Of a stretch of DNA of 64,000 nt, positions 25,074-33,683 are shown piece after piece. The stretch comes from JAXDJH01 sp034663635 (GTDB lineage Bacteria; Actinomycetota; CADDZG01; WHSQ01): the NCBI GenBank assembly GCA_034663635.1, contig JAXDJH010000013.1:124001-188000 (forward strand). Reading direction: 5' to 3'. The notes under the pieces were generated by a model that worked only from the letters and a program-made list of their open reading frames with translations, had not been told where the DNA came from and did no database searches. The position numbers and the translations under genes are program-made. Positions within the stretch are counted from its first letter, which is position 1; every line of letters starts with the position of its first letter.

Positions 25074-27608
25074 CTAGGTGAGCAGGACCGATCGGATCGC
25101 TCTCGGCGGGACCTTGAGATCGATTCCACCGTTGGAAAGGTTCAAGCTCTTACCGTGGGATTCGTCGAGCTCGACCGAGTGCGCCTCCGCGACGTCGAAC
25201 CCGAGATCCAGGTGTCCAGCGATCGAGTCGTCCGATGGGTTGAAGACACGGACGATCACGCCGTCGCTCTCAGCGGCAGACTTGACCGCCGACAGGACCA
25301 GCTCTGGGGGCTCCAACGACAGGAGCGCCTTGCCGGCCGGCAGGACCGACTCGTCTTTGGCGATCACGCCACGCAGTCCGATCTCCGCGTCGCGATTGGT
25401 TCCCGCAGGTCCCGGCGAGAACAGAGAGAGGCGCGCCGACGTGGTCCCTAGACATTGGGCCCCCGGTGTCGCAAGCGACGGACCCGCTTCACCCGGCCGA
25501 GTCAGAAGGTCGGGTCGCGAGAGCCATCCCACTGCTCGAAGAAGCGTGATCGCGATGACCCCGTCGGGTGTGACCTCTGCCTCGTAGAGGCCGGGGGCCG
25601 ACAGCGCGAGGCCGTTCGCGGACAACCAACCCTGGATAGGAACGGTTCGACCGGCCGGGTGGACCCACTCGGAGTCGTCTATGGCCGCTGTCGAACGGGC
25701 GGCGCTGTCGAACGTGGTGGCTGCGTGGAATTCGTCGCATGTGCTACCCGTAGGAAAGAGCATCCTCAACCGGTGGTCGTGCGCCGCGTTCTCCACGACG
25801 ACGTCCAGATCCACCCGTTCGACCCCCGGCGCGATGCGGGCGGTTGTCATCACAATTACAGAGGCTCTGTCCGGGGAACGATCCATTCTGCTTTCCGTGA
25901 CGCCCGCGGGAACGCTGAGCGTTCGAATGACCTCAAGCTCTTGTATCCCACTGGGGTGGACCGCCCGAGAGACGGCCACGCTTTCAACGTCCCAGCTTCC
26001 TTCAACGGGATCGAAGTCGTAGGTGTCGCCTCGGTCGCCGACGTCTTCGAGAACACCTAGCCCCTCGAAGACCGTGTCTCCGAGACGGACGTCTAGCGTT
26101 CCGTCTGCCTGCGCCGTGACCTCAACGCGATCCGAGCTGATCGTCGGCAAGGCATCTCTCTCATCCGGAGCTGCGGCGCCGGGAGCGAGTCTGAAGGTTC
26201 TGTATCCGAACGCGGGCACATCGGACGCGACGAACTGCAGCTCCCAATCGATCTGGTTCGGCGAGAGCCTCACTCGACGGTTGCCTTTGGCCGGCACCAG
26301 GCGCGCAGGGGCACCGTCGATAGTGAAACCTTCCGGATGAAGGTTCGCCCACACCAGTGGATGGATGTTGTGTGTCTCCGCGTAGCGCCATGGTGGAAAC
26401 GCATCCAGCGGCACGTTGACGACATCTGTCCGCTCGTGGGCCGAAGGGTTGAAGACCGCCAAGTCAACTTCGTCGCTCCAAGGATGCCGGCGCTCCGTCT
26501 CTCCCCCGGTAAGCCGGTCAAGGACGCGCGTCGTCGTTTCGTCGGCAAGCTCCTCGGCGAGGTCGTAGCGAGCCAGCATCTGCTCGTGAACGGCGTCCTG
26601 AGAACATCCGCAGATCGAATCGTGAGCTTGGTTGTGTAACAGCGAGCGCCACGCGAGCCGCAACGAAGGTGTTTCGTCTGGGCCGCCGAGCATCCGGCCG
26701 AACGCGGCCCACGGCTCGGCCCACCCCTCGAGCGCGGACTCAGCCTTTCGATTTCGGATCTTGAGATACGTGCGGGTGGACCAAACGCCCGGCAGCAGGT
26801 TCGAGCGACGGGCGCCGAGGAGCTCTCCCGTCGACTCGGGTAACTCCTCGGGAAGCCCCTCAACAAAGTCATCGAGCAACCCTCTGATCACCTTCGCATC
26901 GACCTCGACGGCCAGAGCCTCAGCTATCTCTCTCGTGTTCGCATCCGGAAGCGTGTGGTCGCTGCCGTTCATGAGCAGGATTCGATCGTTCGTCGTCATG
27001 CCCACAAGGTCATCGACGAGCGGACGCAGGCGTTCCATCGCATCCTCGACTTCGTGGGGAAGTTGCGACGCGTTCGAGTAACCACGCATGAGATGACAGG
27101 CGAGTATCGAACTCCCATCGGGCGCGACCCAGCGGTACTCGGCCGGCAAGTCCTCTGTCTCGAGCCCGCTCCCTCGCGCGTAGACGAAGGCGCTAAGACC
27201 GAAGCCGGCGAACAGTTGCGGGAACTGAGCGGGATGCCCGAAGGAATCCGGCGTGTAGGCGATGTCGGAGACGGGGCCCACCTCGGCTGCTACCCGTCTG
27301 CCCTCGAGGAGATTGCGAACGTGCGATTCGCCCGAGGGCATCAGGGAGTCCGGCTGCACGTACCAGGGGCCGAGCGAGACCCTCTTGGCCTGCGCGGCCC
27401 GCTCTATGTCCTTTCGCCTACCCGGTCTGACTTCCAGGTAGTCCTCGAGGATCACCGACTGTCCATCGAGATGGAATCGGTAACCGGGATCGGCGTCGAT
27501 GAGCTCGAGAACGCGATCGACAGTGTCTACGAGCCTCGCCCTGAACGCCTGGAAGGTGCGGTACCACTCCCGATCCCAATGAGTATGCGAGACGAAGATG
27601 ATCTCCAC
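25074..27608 (-). CDS. Glycoside hydrolase family 38 (alpha-mannosidase/mannosylglycerate hydrolase-like)
   Basis: An 844-residue enzyme. The zinc motif HTHWDREW is at residues 8-15, the nucleophile Asp is in YTPDSFGH (about D121), and the middle region QAHDSICGCSQD carries the family's metal-binding His. The C-terminal half is beta-rich, as in GH38. There is no signal peptide, so the enzyme should be cytoplasmic and act on imported mannosides or 2-O-mannosylglycerate-type solutes. The GTG at 27608 gives the normal N-terminus; AGGGGG is somewhat far upstream, and a slightly longer start is possible. It is 17 bases downstream of a small membrane protein gene. Confidence 0.88.
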   Translation of the reverse strand: MEIIFVSHTHWDREWYRTFQAFRARLVDTVDRVLELIDADPGYRFHLDGQSVILEDYLEVRPGRRKDIERAAQAKRVSLGPWYVQPDSLMPSGESHVRNLLEGRRVAAEVGPVSDIAYTPDSFGHPAQFPQLFAGFGLSAFVYARGSGLETEDLPAEYRWVAPDGSSILACHLMRGYSNASQLPHEVEDAMERLRPLVDDLVGMTTNDRILLMNGSDHTLPDANTREIAEALAVEVDAKVIRGLLDDFVEGLPEELPESTGELLGARRSNLLPGVWSTRTYLKIRNRKAESALEGWAEPWAAFGRMLGGPDETPSLRLAWRSLLHNQAHDSICGCSQDAVHEQMLARYDLAEELADETTTRVLDRLTGGETERRHPWSDEVDLAVFNPSAHERTDVVNVPLDAFPPWRYAETHNIHPLVWANLHPEGFTIDGAPARLVPAKGNRRVRLSPNQIDWELQFVASDVPAFGYRTFRLAPGAAAPDERDALPTISSDRVEVTAQADGTLDVRLGDTVFEGLGVLEDVGDRGDTYDFDPVEGSWDVESVAVSRAVHPSGIQELEVIRTLSVPAGVTESRMDRSPDRASVIVMTTARIAPGVERVDLDVVVENAAHDHRLRMLFPTGSTCDEFHAATTFDSAARSTAAIDDSEWVHPAGRTVPIQGWLSANGLALSAPGLYEAEVTPDGVIAITLLRAVGWLSRPDLLTRPGEAGPSLATPGAQCLGTTSARLSLFSPGPAGTNRDAEIGLRGVIAKDESVLPAGKALLSLEPPELVLSAVKSAAESDGVIVRVFNPSDDSIAGHLDLGFDVAEAHSVELDESHGKSLNLSNGGIDLKVPPRAIRSVLLT

Positions 27609-27625
27609 CGGGGCAATGATGCCCC

Positions 27626-27865
27626 CTAGCGACGCTGGAGTCGCACCCCCACCGCCAGAAGCAGCAATCCCGTCACTCCGAATAGAGCGGCCCATCCCCA
27701 CGCCCCGTTCACCAGGCTCGCATCCACGTCTCCGACGAGGAAAACGATTCCGATCGTTGCGAAGATCGCACCGAACGCAAGTGAGATCGGATCGAGCTCG
27801 TGTCGGTGAACAGACCTAGTCGGCACTTCACTTGTTTCTTCTGGTTCCATCGTTGGATCGTCCAT
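27626..27865 (-). CDS. Small two-helix membrane protein of unknown function
   Basis: A 79-residue protein. An acidic, polar N-terminus of about 28 residues is followed by two hydrophobic helices (LAFGAIFATIGIVFLVG and GWAALFGVTGLLLLAVGV) and a basic end. It begins inside the end of the PspC/LiaF gene (38-base overlap), so translation is probably coupled. I do not recognise a family. Small membrane proteins in PspC/LiaF operons often modulate envelope-stress signalling, but that is only context. Confidence 0.65.
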   Translation of the reverse strand: MDDPTMEPEETSEVPTRSVHRHELDPISLAFGAIFATIGIVFLVGDVDASLVNGAWGWAALFGVTGLLLLAVGVRLQRR

Positions 27866-29018
27866 CCTCGGTCACCCCCTCCTGTTGCTTTTGCTCGTTG
27901 TTGAGCGCAGCCCGCTTCTCGTCGTCGACCCATCTGGCCCATTCCGTCCGAACCACTCCGATACCCCCATCGACATTGACGATGAGTTGGCCATCGGTGA
28001 GACCGTCCCGCTGATAGGTCCCGTCAAGATCCAGGTGCGCCCCCGAGGATTGCCGGCCGAACAAGTCCGCTTCACCCGCATCCAGTTCGCCGGTCAAAGT
28101 GACCTCCACCCCCGGAGGGATGTAGATCTCCGTGCCTCCCACCACGAACGAGACGTCGATCTCAACCGGAACATCGGTGAACTCGTAGCGCGTGAGGTCA
28201 AGGTTCAGCCCACCGGCGAGGATCTCGTAATTTTGGTCTTCAAGCTGCGACCGAGGTCGAAGGTGGATCTCGCCGACCGTGCCGCGCAGGGGGAGATCGA
28301 TCATGCTTCCGATCAACATGAAGGGAACAAGCGCCGTTGCGATAAGGATCAAGGTCCTTGCGCGGCCCCACCACGCACCGACGATCAGACCAACACCGAG
28401 CACCGCGATCGCCAGTGCGATGTATTGACCGATATCGAGCGAAAAAACATCGGCCGTTGAAAGCAACACTGCAGCCCCAACGGCGAGCAGCGCGGCCCCC
28501 AGGGTCATGATCCCGAGAGCAGAACGCGGGCGTCGGGCACGCGCCGTTCTCTCTCTCACGGAGACGCTGGAGGTGGCCATCGAAGTCGTTTCACTCGGCG
28601 CTGCTAGCGGAGCTCGCACGGGCTTCTCGGCCGGCCCATCGCGCAGCAAGAGATAGCCGATGACCAACAGACCGACGGCCCACTCCCACGGGCCGAGCTC
28701 GGCTCGGAACATGTTGATCACGATCAGCACGCCGATGACGATCGCCACCATCCCGAGCCAGCGCGAATCCTTGACTCGTTCGATCAGGCGCTGCCCCACC
28801 GGCTCGCTCTCGGTTTCATCCGGGATCACGAGCCAGGCAAGGAGGTAGAGAAGCAACCCAGAGCCACCTGCGATCGCCAGGGCGACGAAGATGATCCGGA
28901 AGATGACGGGGTCCATCCCCGTGTAGTCCGCCAGCCCACTCGCGACGCCGGCGATGACCTTGTCGTGCGAGCGGCGAGTAAGCCGCTTCTGTGCTGTGTG
29001 TTCCGTTTCGTTGTCCAT
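27828..29018 (-). CDS. PspC-domain membrane protein with LiaF-like C-terminal domain
   Basis: A 396-residue membrane protein. Residues 10-70 form a PspC domain (KVIAGVASGLADYTGMDPVI, then a hydrophobic helix). Five or six more membrane segments follow up to about residue 255. The C-terminal part has the LiaF-type strand-rich domain (ILAGGLNLDLTRYEF, VGGTEIYIPPGVEV). LiaF proteins restrain a LiaS-type kinase until envelope damage occurs. The partner kinase and regulator are divergently encoded from 29153, making this the inhibitor or sensor of that system. It heads a minus-strand operon with a small membrane protein, GH38 and acyl-CoA ligase. Confidence 0.88.
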   Translation of the reverse strand: MDNETEHTAQKRLTRRSHDKVIAGVASGLADYTGMDPVIFRIIFVALAIAGGSGLLLYLLAWLVIPDETESEPVGQRLIERVKDSRWLGMVAIVIGVLIVINMFRAELGPWEWAVGLLVIGYLLLRDGPAEKPVRAPLAAPSETTSMATSSVSVRERTARARRPRSALGIMTLGAALLAVGAAVLLSTADVFSLDIGQYIALAIAVLGVGLIVGAWWGRARTLILIATALVPFMLIGSMIDLPLRGTVGEIHLRPRSQLEDQNYEILAGGLNLDLTRYEFTDVPVEIDVSFVVGGTEIYIPPGVEVTLTGELDAGEADLFGRQSSGAHLDLDGTYQRDGLTDGQLIVNVDGGIGVVRTEWARWVDDEKRAALNNEQKQQEGVTEDGRSNDGTRRNK

Positions 29019-29064
29019 GACCCGATGATGCGGGAAAGCTCGGCCCCGTCGCTATGGGGGAAAA

Positions 29065-29082
29065 CCCTAGAGAACCCCCTAG
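29065..29082. repeat. Direct repeat CCCTAG in the PspC divergent promoter region
   Basis: CCCTAG occurs at 29065-29070 and again at 29077-29082, 12 bases apart, close to one helical turn, in the 134-base gap between the LiaF-like gene and the PspC kinase gene. Such spacing suits a response-regulator dimer. The NarL-type regulator encoded at 30355 is the natural candidate, but binding is not shown. Confidence 0.3.
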
Positions 29083-29118
29083 TCCGTGGGGGACGGAGCC
29101 GGGGAGGGAACCCGATGG

Positions 29119-29147
29119 TTTACCTCGCGACCCCGTGCCACTATCGA
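29119..29147 (+). promoter_or_regulatory. Candidate promoter giving a leaderless transcript of the PspC kinase
   Basis: TTTACC at 29119-29124 and TATCGA at 29142-29147 are separated by 17 bases. The ATG at 29153 begins six bases after the -10-like box, where transcription itself should start, and no ribosome site is visible. This fits leaderless initiation, which is common in actinobacteria. Confidence 0.35.
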
Positions 29148-29152
29148 TAGAC

Positions 29153-30358
29153 ATGGCCGACACCGCGCTTCCCCGAAGCCGCAGCGGCGGAGCCTTGCGC
29201 CCGACGCGCAGCACGCCCGACCGCATGGTCGGGGGGGTCGCCGCGGGGATCGCCCATCGGCTCCGGCTAGACCCAGTTCTGATCAGGGTCGCATTCGGGG
29301 TCCTTCTCCTCGCACGAGGAGCGGGGGGTCTTATCTATCTGCTTGCCTGGGCCCTCAGCGTCGAGGAGGAGCCGCATCCGGTCGCCGCGAGATCGGGAAC
29401 GCGCCAGATCATGGGAGTGGCGTGCGTGACGGCCGGGCTGCTGCTTGTGATGAGAAGTCTCGGATGGTGGTTCGGAGATGCCGTCGTTTGGCCGCTCGCA
29501 ACCGCCGCTCTGGGATCGACGTTCGTCTGGGCCCGCGCCGACGAGAGCGAGAGAGCGCGGTGGGCGGAATCGGCCGAACGCGCTCGCCCATGGGACAGCC
29601 CTGCAGCGATCCTCCGACTGGTCATCGGTTTCGGCCTCGTGATCGCGGGAACCGCCACCGTCTTGCACGAGTACTCGCCGGTAGGGATCGGCCGCGTCGC
29701 GTTGCCGATCTCCGTGACGATCATCGGCCTGCTCCTCGCGCTGGGTCCCTGGGTGCTCAGATTGACGAAACAACTGGGTGAGGAACGCGGCGAACGCATC
29801 CGCGCGGACGAACGCTCGGCGATATCGGCCCACCTACACGACTCTGTGCTGCAGACCCTTGCGATGATCCAGCGGACCGAGTCCCAGCAGGAGGTGACCG
29901 CCCTCGCGCGCCGTCAGGAGAGGGAGTTGCGCGCCTGGCTCTACGGTCGACCGATCGGTACGCATGAAGGAACCCTTCGTTCGGCTCTTGAAGCGGCGGC
30001 CGCGCGGGTCGAGGAGATGCACCAGATTCCGATCGAGACGGTGATCGTCGGAGAAATCGACTTGGACGAAACCCTCCGCACCGCGGTGCAGGCAGCGGGC
30101 GAGGCGATGAACAATGCCGCGCGACATTCGGGAGCGGCGGGCGTCACCGTCTACGCTGAGGTCGAGCCCGCGTCGGTAACTATCTACGTTCGCGACCAGG
30201 GCAAGGGTTTTGACGTGGGCTCGACGCCCGAGGACCGGCGCGGGATCGTCGATTCGATCATCGGGCGCGTTCAGCGACATGGAGGGACGGCAGAGGTGAA
30301 CAGTGAGATCGGTGTCGGCACCGAGGTCAAGATCGTCATGCCGCGGACTAGCTCGTGA
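29153..30358 (+). CDS. PspC-domain sensor histidine kinase (LiaS/NarX class)
   Basis: A 401-residue membrane kinase. An N-terminal PspC domain (DRMVGGVAAGIAHRLRLDPV) is followed by about five hydrophobic segments to residue 220. The dimerisation domain carries the phosphorylated His in SAHLHDSVLQTLAMI, typical of the HisKA_3 class. The ATPase domain has AAGEAMNNAARHSGAAGV (N-box) and VRDQGKGFD (G1). It pairs with the LuxR-type regulator whose GTG overlaps its stop, and is divergent from the LiaF-like gene. It should sense membrane stress. Confidence 0.9.
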   Translation: MADTALPRSRSGGALRPTRSTPDRMVGGVAAGIAHRLRLDPVLIRVAFGVLLLARGAGGLIYLLAWALSVEEEPHPVAARSGTRQIMGVACVTAGLLLVMRSLGWWFGDAVVWPLATAALGSTFVWARADESERARWAESAERARPWDSPAAILRLVIGFGLVIAGTATVLHEYSPVGIGRVALPISVTIIGLLLALGPWVLRLTKQLGEERGERIRADERSAISAHLHDSVLQTLAMIQRTESQQEVTALARRQERELRAWLYGRPIGTHEGTLRSALEAAAARVEEMHQIPIETVIVGEIDLDETLRTAVQAAGEAMNNAARHSGAAGVTVYAEVEPASVTIYVRDQGKGFDVGSTPEDRRGIVDSIIGRVQRHGGTAEVNSEIGVGTEVKIVMPRTSS

Positions 30359-30996
30359 GCGACCCCATAAAGGTTTTCGTCGTGGACGACCACCGTCTCT
30401 TCCTTTCGGGAGTTGAGGCCGAGCTCGGCAACGAGTTCGAGATCGTAGGGAGTGCAGAACACGTCGACGAAGCGATAGCCGGCATCCGCGCGTCGCATCC
30501 CGACGTCGTGGTTCTTGACGTGCACATGCCCGGAGGCGGGGGGCGGGCCGTCATCGAATCCGTACACGAAACCGACCCTGAAGTTCGATTCCTCGCGCTG
30601 TCCGTTTCGGATGCCCCCGAAGATGTCATCGCCACCGTTAGGCAAGGGGCTCGGGGTTACGTGACGAAATCCATCGCGCCCGAGGAACTGGCTGAGGCCG
30701 TTCGCCGCGTCCACGACGGGGATGCAGTGTTCTCACCCCGTCTTGCGGGCTTCGTCTTGGACGCATTCGCGGCCGACCTCCCGCAAAGCGCGGACCCGGA
30801 ACTCGACCAGCTCACGCCGCGGGAGCGGGAGGTCCTGCGCCTCCTCGCGCGCGGGTACCGCTACAAAGAGATCGCGACGAAGCTCACTATCTCGATCAAG
30901 ACTGTTGAGTCACACGTGTCGGCGGTGCTGCGAAAGCTGCAGCTGTCGAGTCGCCACGAACTGAGCGCATGGGCGGCCGACCGCCGGTTGGTCTAG
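30355..30996 (+). CDS. NarL/LuxR-type response regulator
   Basis: A 213-residue two-domain regulator. The receiver has FVVDDHRLFL, the phosphorylation Asp in VVVLDVHMPG (about residue 55) and the conserved Lys in YVTKSI. The C-terminal LuxR helix-turn-helix begins LTPREREVLRLLARGY and contains the recognition-helix region SIKTVESHVSAVLRKL. The GTG start overlaps the kinase stop as GTGA. It is the output of the LiaFSR-like system and may act on the repeats in the 29019-29152 gap. Confidence 0.92.
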   Translation: MSDPIKVFVVDDHRLFLSGVEAELGNEFEIVGSAEHVDEAIAGIRASHPDVVVLDVHMPGGGGRAVIESVHETDPEVRFLALSVSDAPEDVIATVRQGARGYVTKSIAPEELAEAVRRVHDGDAVFSPRLAGFVLDAFAADLPQSADPELDQLTPREREVLRLLARGYRYKEIATKLTISIKTVESHVSAVLRKLQLSSRHELSAWAADRRLV

Positions 30997-31000
30997 GTCT

Positions 31001-31918
31001 TTAAGCGGTCGCTTCCGAGCGACGCGCGAACGAGACCGAGTACGCCTCTGAGCGGATGTGGAGGATGGGGTCATCGGAGCGCTCGACCCCCTCCACGACC
31101 CGACCCGGGTCGAAGATCATGTCCTTGCATTCGTGACCCGCGAATTCGTTGATCGTCATTCGGCCGGCTTTGACCAACCGACGCTCCTCCGGCCACGGAG
31201 TCGTCGGATCGTTGGGATCGTCACCGTCCTCGCCGATCTGTAAGAACAGATCCCAGCTCATCGCCTCCGACGCGAGACGTTGTTCGAGCTCCGACCAGAG
31301 GTAATCCTTGCCCAGAGCGCGCGTCTCGTGGTCCTGCAAAGTCGACTCCCCCGCATCCGGGATCCATCGGTAACGCACGAATCGTTTCGATCCGTCGGGA
31401 GCCGTGAGCTGGAAAGCGTGGATCCCGTGGAACGTGCAGTTCGCGTAGCTGGCCGGGGCCATCGTGAACATCAGGAACCCGAACGCCATCTGCGTCTCGG
31501 GATGGTCCTTAACGAACGCTTCTACTCTCGCGACATCGGGTTTGCCGGTGTCGGGGTCGGGGCGTTGCGATTCGAGGAACAGGAGGAAGTCCTCCGGAGT
31601 CTTCACGAAGAACACCGGGAGCGTCAGGTTGACGATGTCCGTTGTCTTGCCGTCGGGCAGATGGATCTTCACCGCCATACCGCGCTCGTCGCGCGCACCA
31701 TCTGCTCGAGTGGGTCTGCCGGAGCCGTTGGAGAACCGAACGGTGACGGGAAGCTCGGTTCCTTGGAAATGGGAAGCGATACACAACTCGGCCGCCTCGG
31801 GGGTCGCGACGAAGGTGCCACGAGTGCAGATGCCCTTGGCGTGCACTGCCCGAAAACCCGAGTGGACGCCGTGTACCTCGCCCATGGTGTCTACGATCCG
31901 CTCCGCCTGCTCGGTCAC
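31001..31918 (-). CDS. SrpA-type small catalase-related haem protein
   Basis: A 305-residue protein of the short catalase group. The distal His is in VHAKGICTRG, RFSNGSG corresponds to the catalase distal Asn region, and the proximal haem Tyr is in IRSEAYSVSFARR near the C-terminus. It lacks the long C-terminal part of normal catalases, as SrpA-like proteins do. These often act as haem peroxidases. It starts with GTG 18 bases after a MarR regulator, which is likely to control it in response to oxidants. Confidence 0.88.
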   Translation of the reverse strand: MTEQAERIVDTMGEVHGVHSGFRAVHAKGICTRGTFVATPEAAELCIASHFQGTELPVTVRFSNGSGRPTRADGARDERGMAVKIHLPDGKTTDIVNLTLPVFFVKTPEDFLLFLESQRPDPDTGKPDVARVEAFVKDHPETQMAFGFLMFTMAPASYANCTFHGIHAFQLTAPDGSKRFVRYRWIPDAGESTLQDHETRALGKDYLWSELEQRLASEAMSWDLFLQIGEDGDDPNDPTTPWPEERRLVKAGRMTINEFAGHECKDMIFDPGRVVEGVERSDDPILHIRSEAYSVSFARRSEATA

Positions 31919-31936
31919 AGTCGGGGAGCCTACGTC

Positions 31937-32422
31937 TTAGCTAAAGGTGACTTCTCGAGCCGGCTTCGGCTTGTCGGCAAGTTTCCCGACATCGTCGCGA
32001 GCTAGAGCGGAAGCGGCTTCCTTGATCGCCCTAAGGGGCTCTTTCAGATCTTTCAGTCGCATACCGGTCGCCTTCTCGATCGCTTTCTCCATCCGCCGGA
32101 TCACCGGCTCCGCGATCGCGAGGAAACGCTTCCCTTCCACCGTCGTGCCGAGGAAATAGGAGCGGCCGTCGTTCGGGTTCTTGGTGCGCTCGACGTAGCC
32201 GTCCTTCTCGAGGCTGCGGATCCGCTCCCTCAGCGTCCCGCCAGGCAACCCGGAGATGTGCTCGAGCTGAGTCGGAGTCACGGGTTCATGAAGAGCTAAG
32301 AGCGTGAGCACGCCCGCCTGCGCCGGCTCCACACCGATCCTAAGCAACTCGACATCGAAGAGATTGCTAACGAACGCGTTCGTCACCGCTATCTGAAGCG
32401 TGAACGTGAGGTCCGACGTCAT
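31937..32422 (-). CDS. MarR-family transcriptional regulator
   Basis: A 161-residue winged-helix regulator. The helix-turn-helix region is TPTQLEHISGLPGGTLRERIRSLE and the wing contains VERTKNPNDGRSYFLGTT, the NxxDxR wing motif of MarR. Flanking helices provide the dimer interface. No Cys suits direct thiol sensing, so a ligand-type switch is more likely. The gene lies between hutI and the catalase-like gene on the same strand and probably regulates its operon. Confidence 0.88.
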   Translation of the reverse strand: MTSDLTFTLQIAVTNAFVSNLFDVELLRIGVEPAQAGVLTLLALHEPVTPTQLEHISGLPGGTLRERIRSLEKDGYVERTKNPNDGRSYFLGTTVEGKRFLAIAEPVIRRMEKAIEKATGMRLKDLKEPLRAIKEAASALARDDVGKLADKPKPAREVTFS

Positions 32423-32432
32423 GCGTCAAAGC

Positions 32433-33683
32433 CTAGGGGTTTTCGTCCGGCCCGACGACCTCTTGTCCATTCCCGGTGTGACCCTCGACCCCGCAGATGA
32501 CTCCAACGACGGGGTCCTCATCGGGGCGGTACGCGATGTGATCGATCGAGGGGAGGTCGAGAAGGACGAGGTCGGCCTTCGCCCCAACCGCGATTCGGCC
32601 TCGATCCGCGAATCCGAGCACGTGAGCGGCGTTCGCAGTAGCTGCCGCCAAAGCCTCGACCGGACGCAAGCCATACAACCGGCAAGCGAGCGTGATGACG
32701 ACTGGCATCGAGTGGATCGGCGAAGTGCCGGGGTTCAGATCGGTTCCCAGCGCGACTATCGCTCCCCCATCGAGCAACGCTCGGGCGGGAGGCTTCTTCT
32801 CCTGTCGAAGAGTGAACGTTGCCCCCGGCAGGAGCACGGCGGCCGTATCGCTCTCGCACAGGTCGGCGATGCCGTCGTTCGACAGGTGATTCAAGTGGTC
32901 CGCAGACGCGAAGCCCCAGCGGGCCGCGAACGAACCGGTCTGGTTATCGGCCAGCTGCTCTGCATGAACCTTCTTGCGCAAGGACAGCGCCTCGGCCGCG
33001 TGGGCAACCCTCGCGGCATGTTCCAATTCGAACGCGATCGTTTCCACATAGATATCGACGGCATCGATGAGGCCTTCCTCGACCGCCTTCGGCAGCAACA
33101 CGTCGCAGACCTCGCCGACGTACTCTCCCGCGGACCTGCCGTTGGGCACGGCGTGGATGAGGCACGTGACGGAGACTTCCTGTGGGATCGCATCCGCCAG
33201 CAGTCGAGCCAGCCTTAGTTGACGGAGCTCGGCCTCGATGGACAACCCGTACCCGGACTTCAGCTCGAGGGTCGTGGTGCCCCTATGCAGCATCGAAGTC
33301 GCGAGCTGCTGGGAGAACGCGAGCACATCCTCGTCCGACGCCTCGGCAAGAAGCCGAGCGGAGCGGAAGATCCCCCCTTCTTTCCCGTGGATGTCCTGAT
33401 AGCGCACGCCGGACAGGCGGGCCGCGTCCTCGTCGGCGCGCCAGCCATAGAAAGGAAGATGGGTGTGGCAATCCACGAAACCCGGGATGACGGTGCATCC
33501 CGTGGCATCTATTACGTCGTCGGTTTCGGCCGGCTCCTCTTCGCCGATGGAGACGATCACTCCGTCCTCGCAGGTGATCGTGGCGTTCTCGATCAGCCTC
33601 ACATCGTCGAAACCCGGCCCCCTGATCGGACCTTCGGGAAAGACAACGACCTGCGCCGCATCACGGATCACGAGACGACTCAT
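32433..33683 (-). CDS. hutI: Imidazolonepropionase
   Basis: A 416-residue amidohydrolase that opens imidazolone-5-propionate to N-formimino-glutamate in histidine degradation. The metal motif PGFVDCHTHLPF is present, followed by GGIFRSARLL, HAEQLADNQTG with a metal His, and ALGTDLNPGTSP carrying the catalytic Asp. The length is normal. The ATG at 33683 overlaps the stop of the MBL gene as ATGA; the frame continues far upstream but without homology. No other hut gene is in the window, so its partners would be elsewhere or it may act on a related imidazolone. Confidence 0.88.
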   Translation of the reverse strand: MSRLVIRDAAQVVVFPEGPIRGPGFDDVRLIENATITCEDGVIVSIGEEEPAETDDVIDATGCTVIPGFVDCHTHLPFYGWRADEDAARLSGVRYQDIHGKEGGIFRSARLLAEASDEDVLAFSQQLATSMLHRGTTTLELKSGYGLSIEAELRQLRLARLLADAIPQEVSVTCLIHAVPNGRSAGEYVGEVCDVLLPKAVEEGLIDAVDIYVETIAFELEHAARVAHAAEALSLRKKVHAEQLADNQTGSFAARWGFASADHLNHLSNDGIADLCESDTAAVLLPGATFTLRQEKKPPARALLDGGAIVALGTDLNPGTSPIHSMPVVITLACRLYGLRPVEALAAATANAAHVLGFADRGRIAVGAKADLVLLDLPSIDHIAYRPDEDPVVGVICGVEGHTGNGQEVVGPDENP

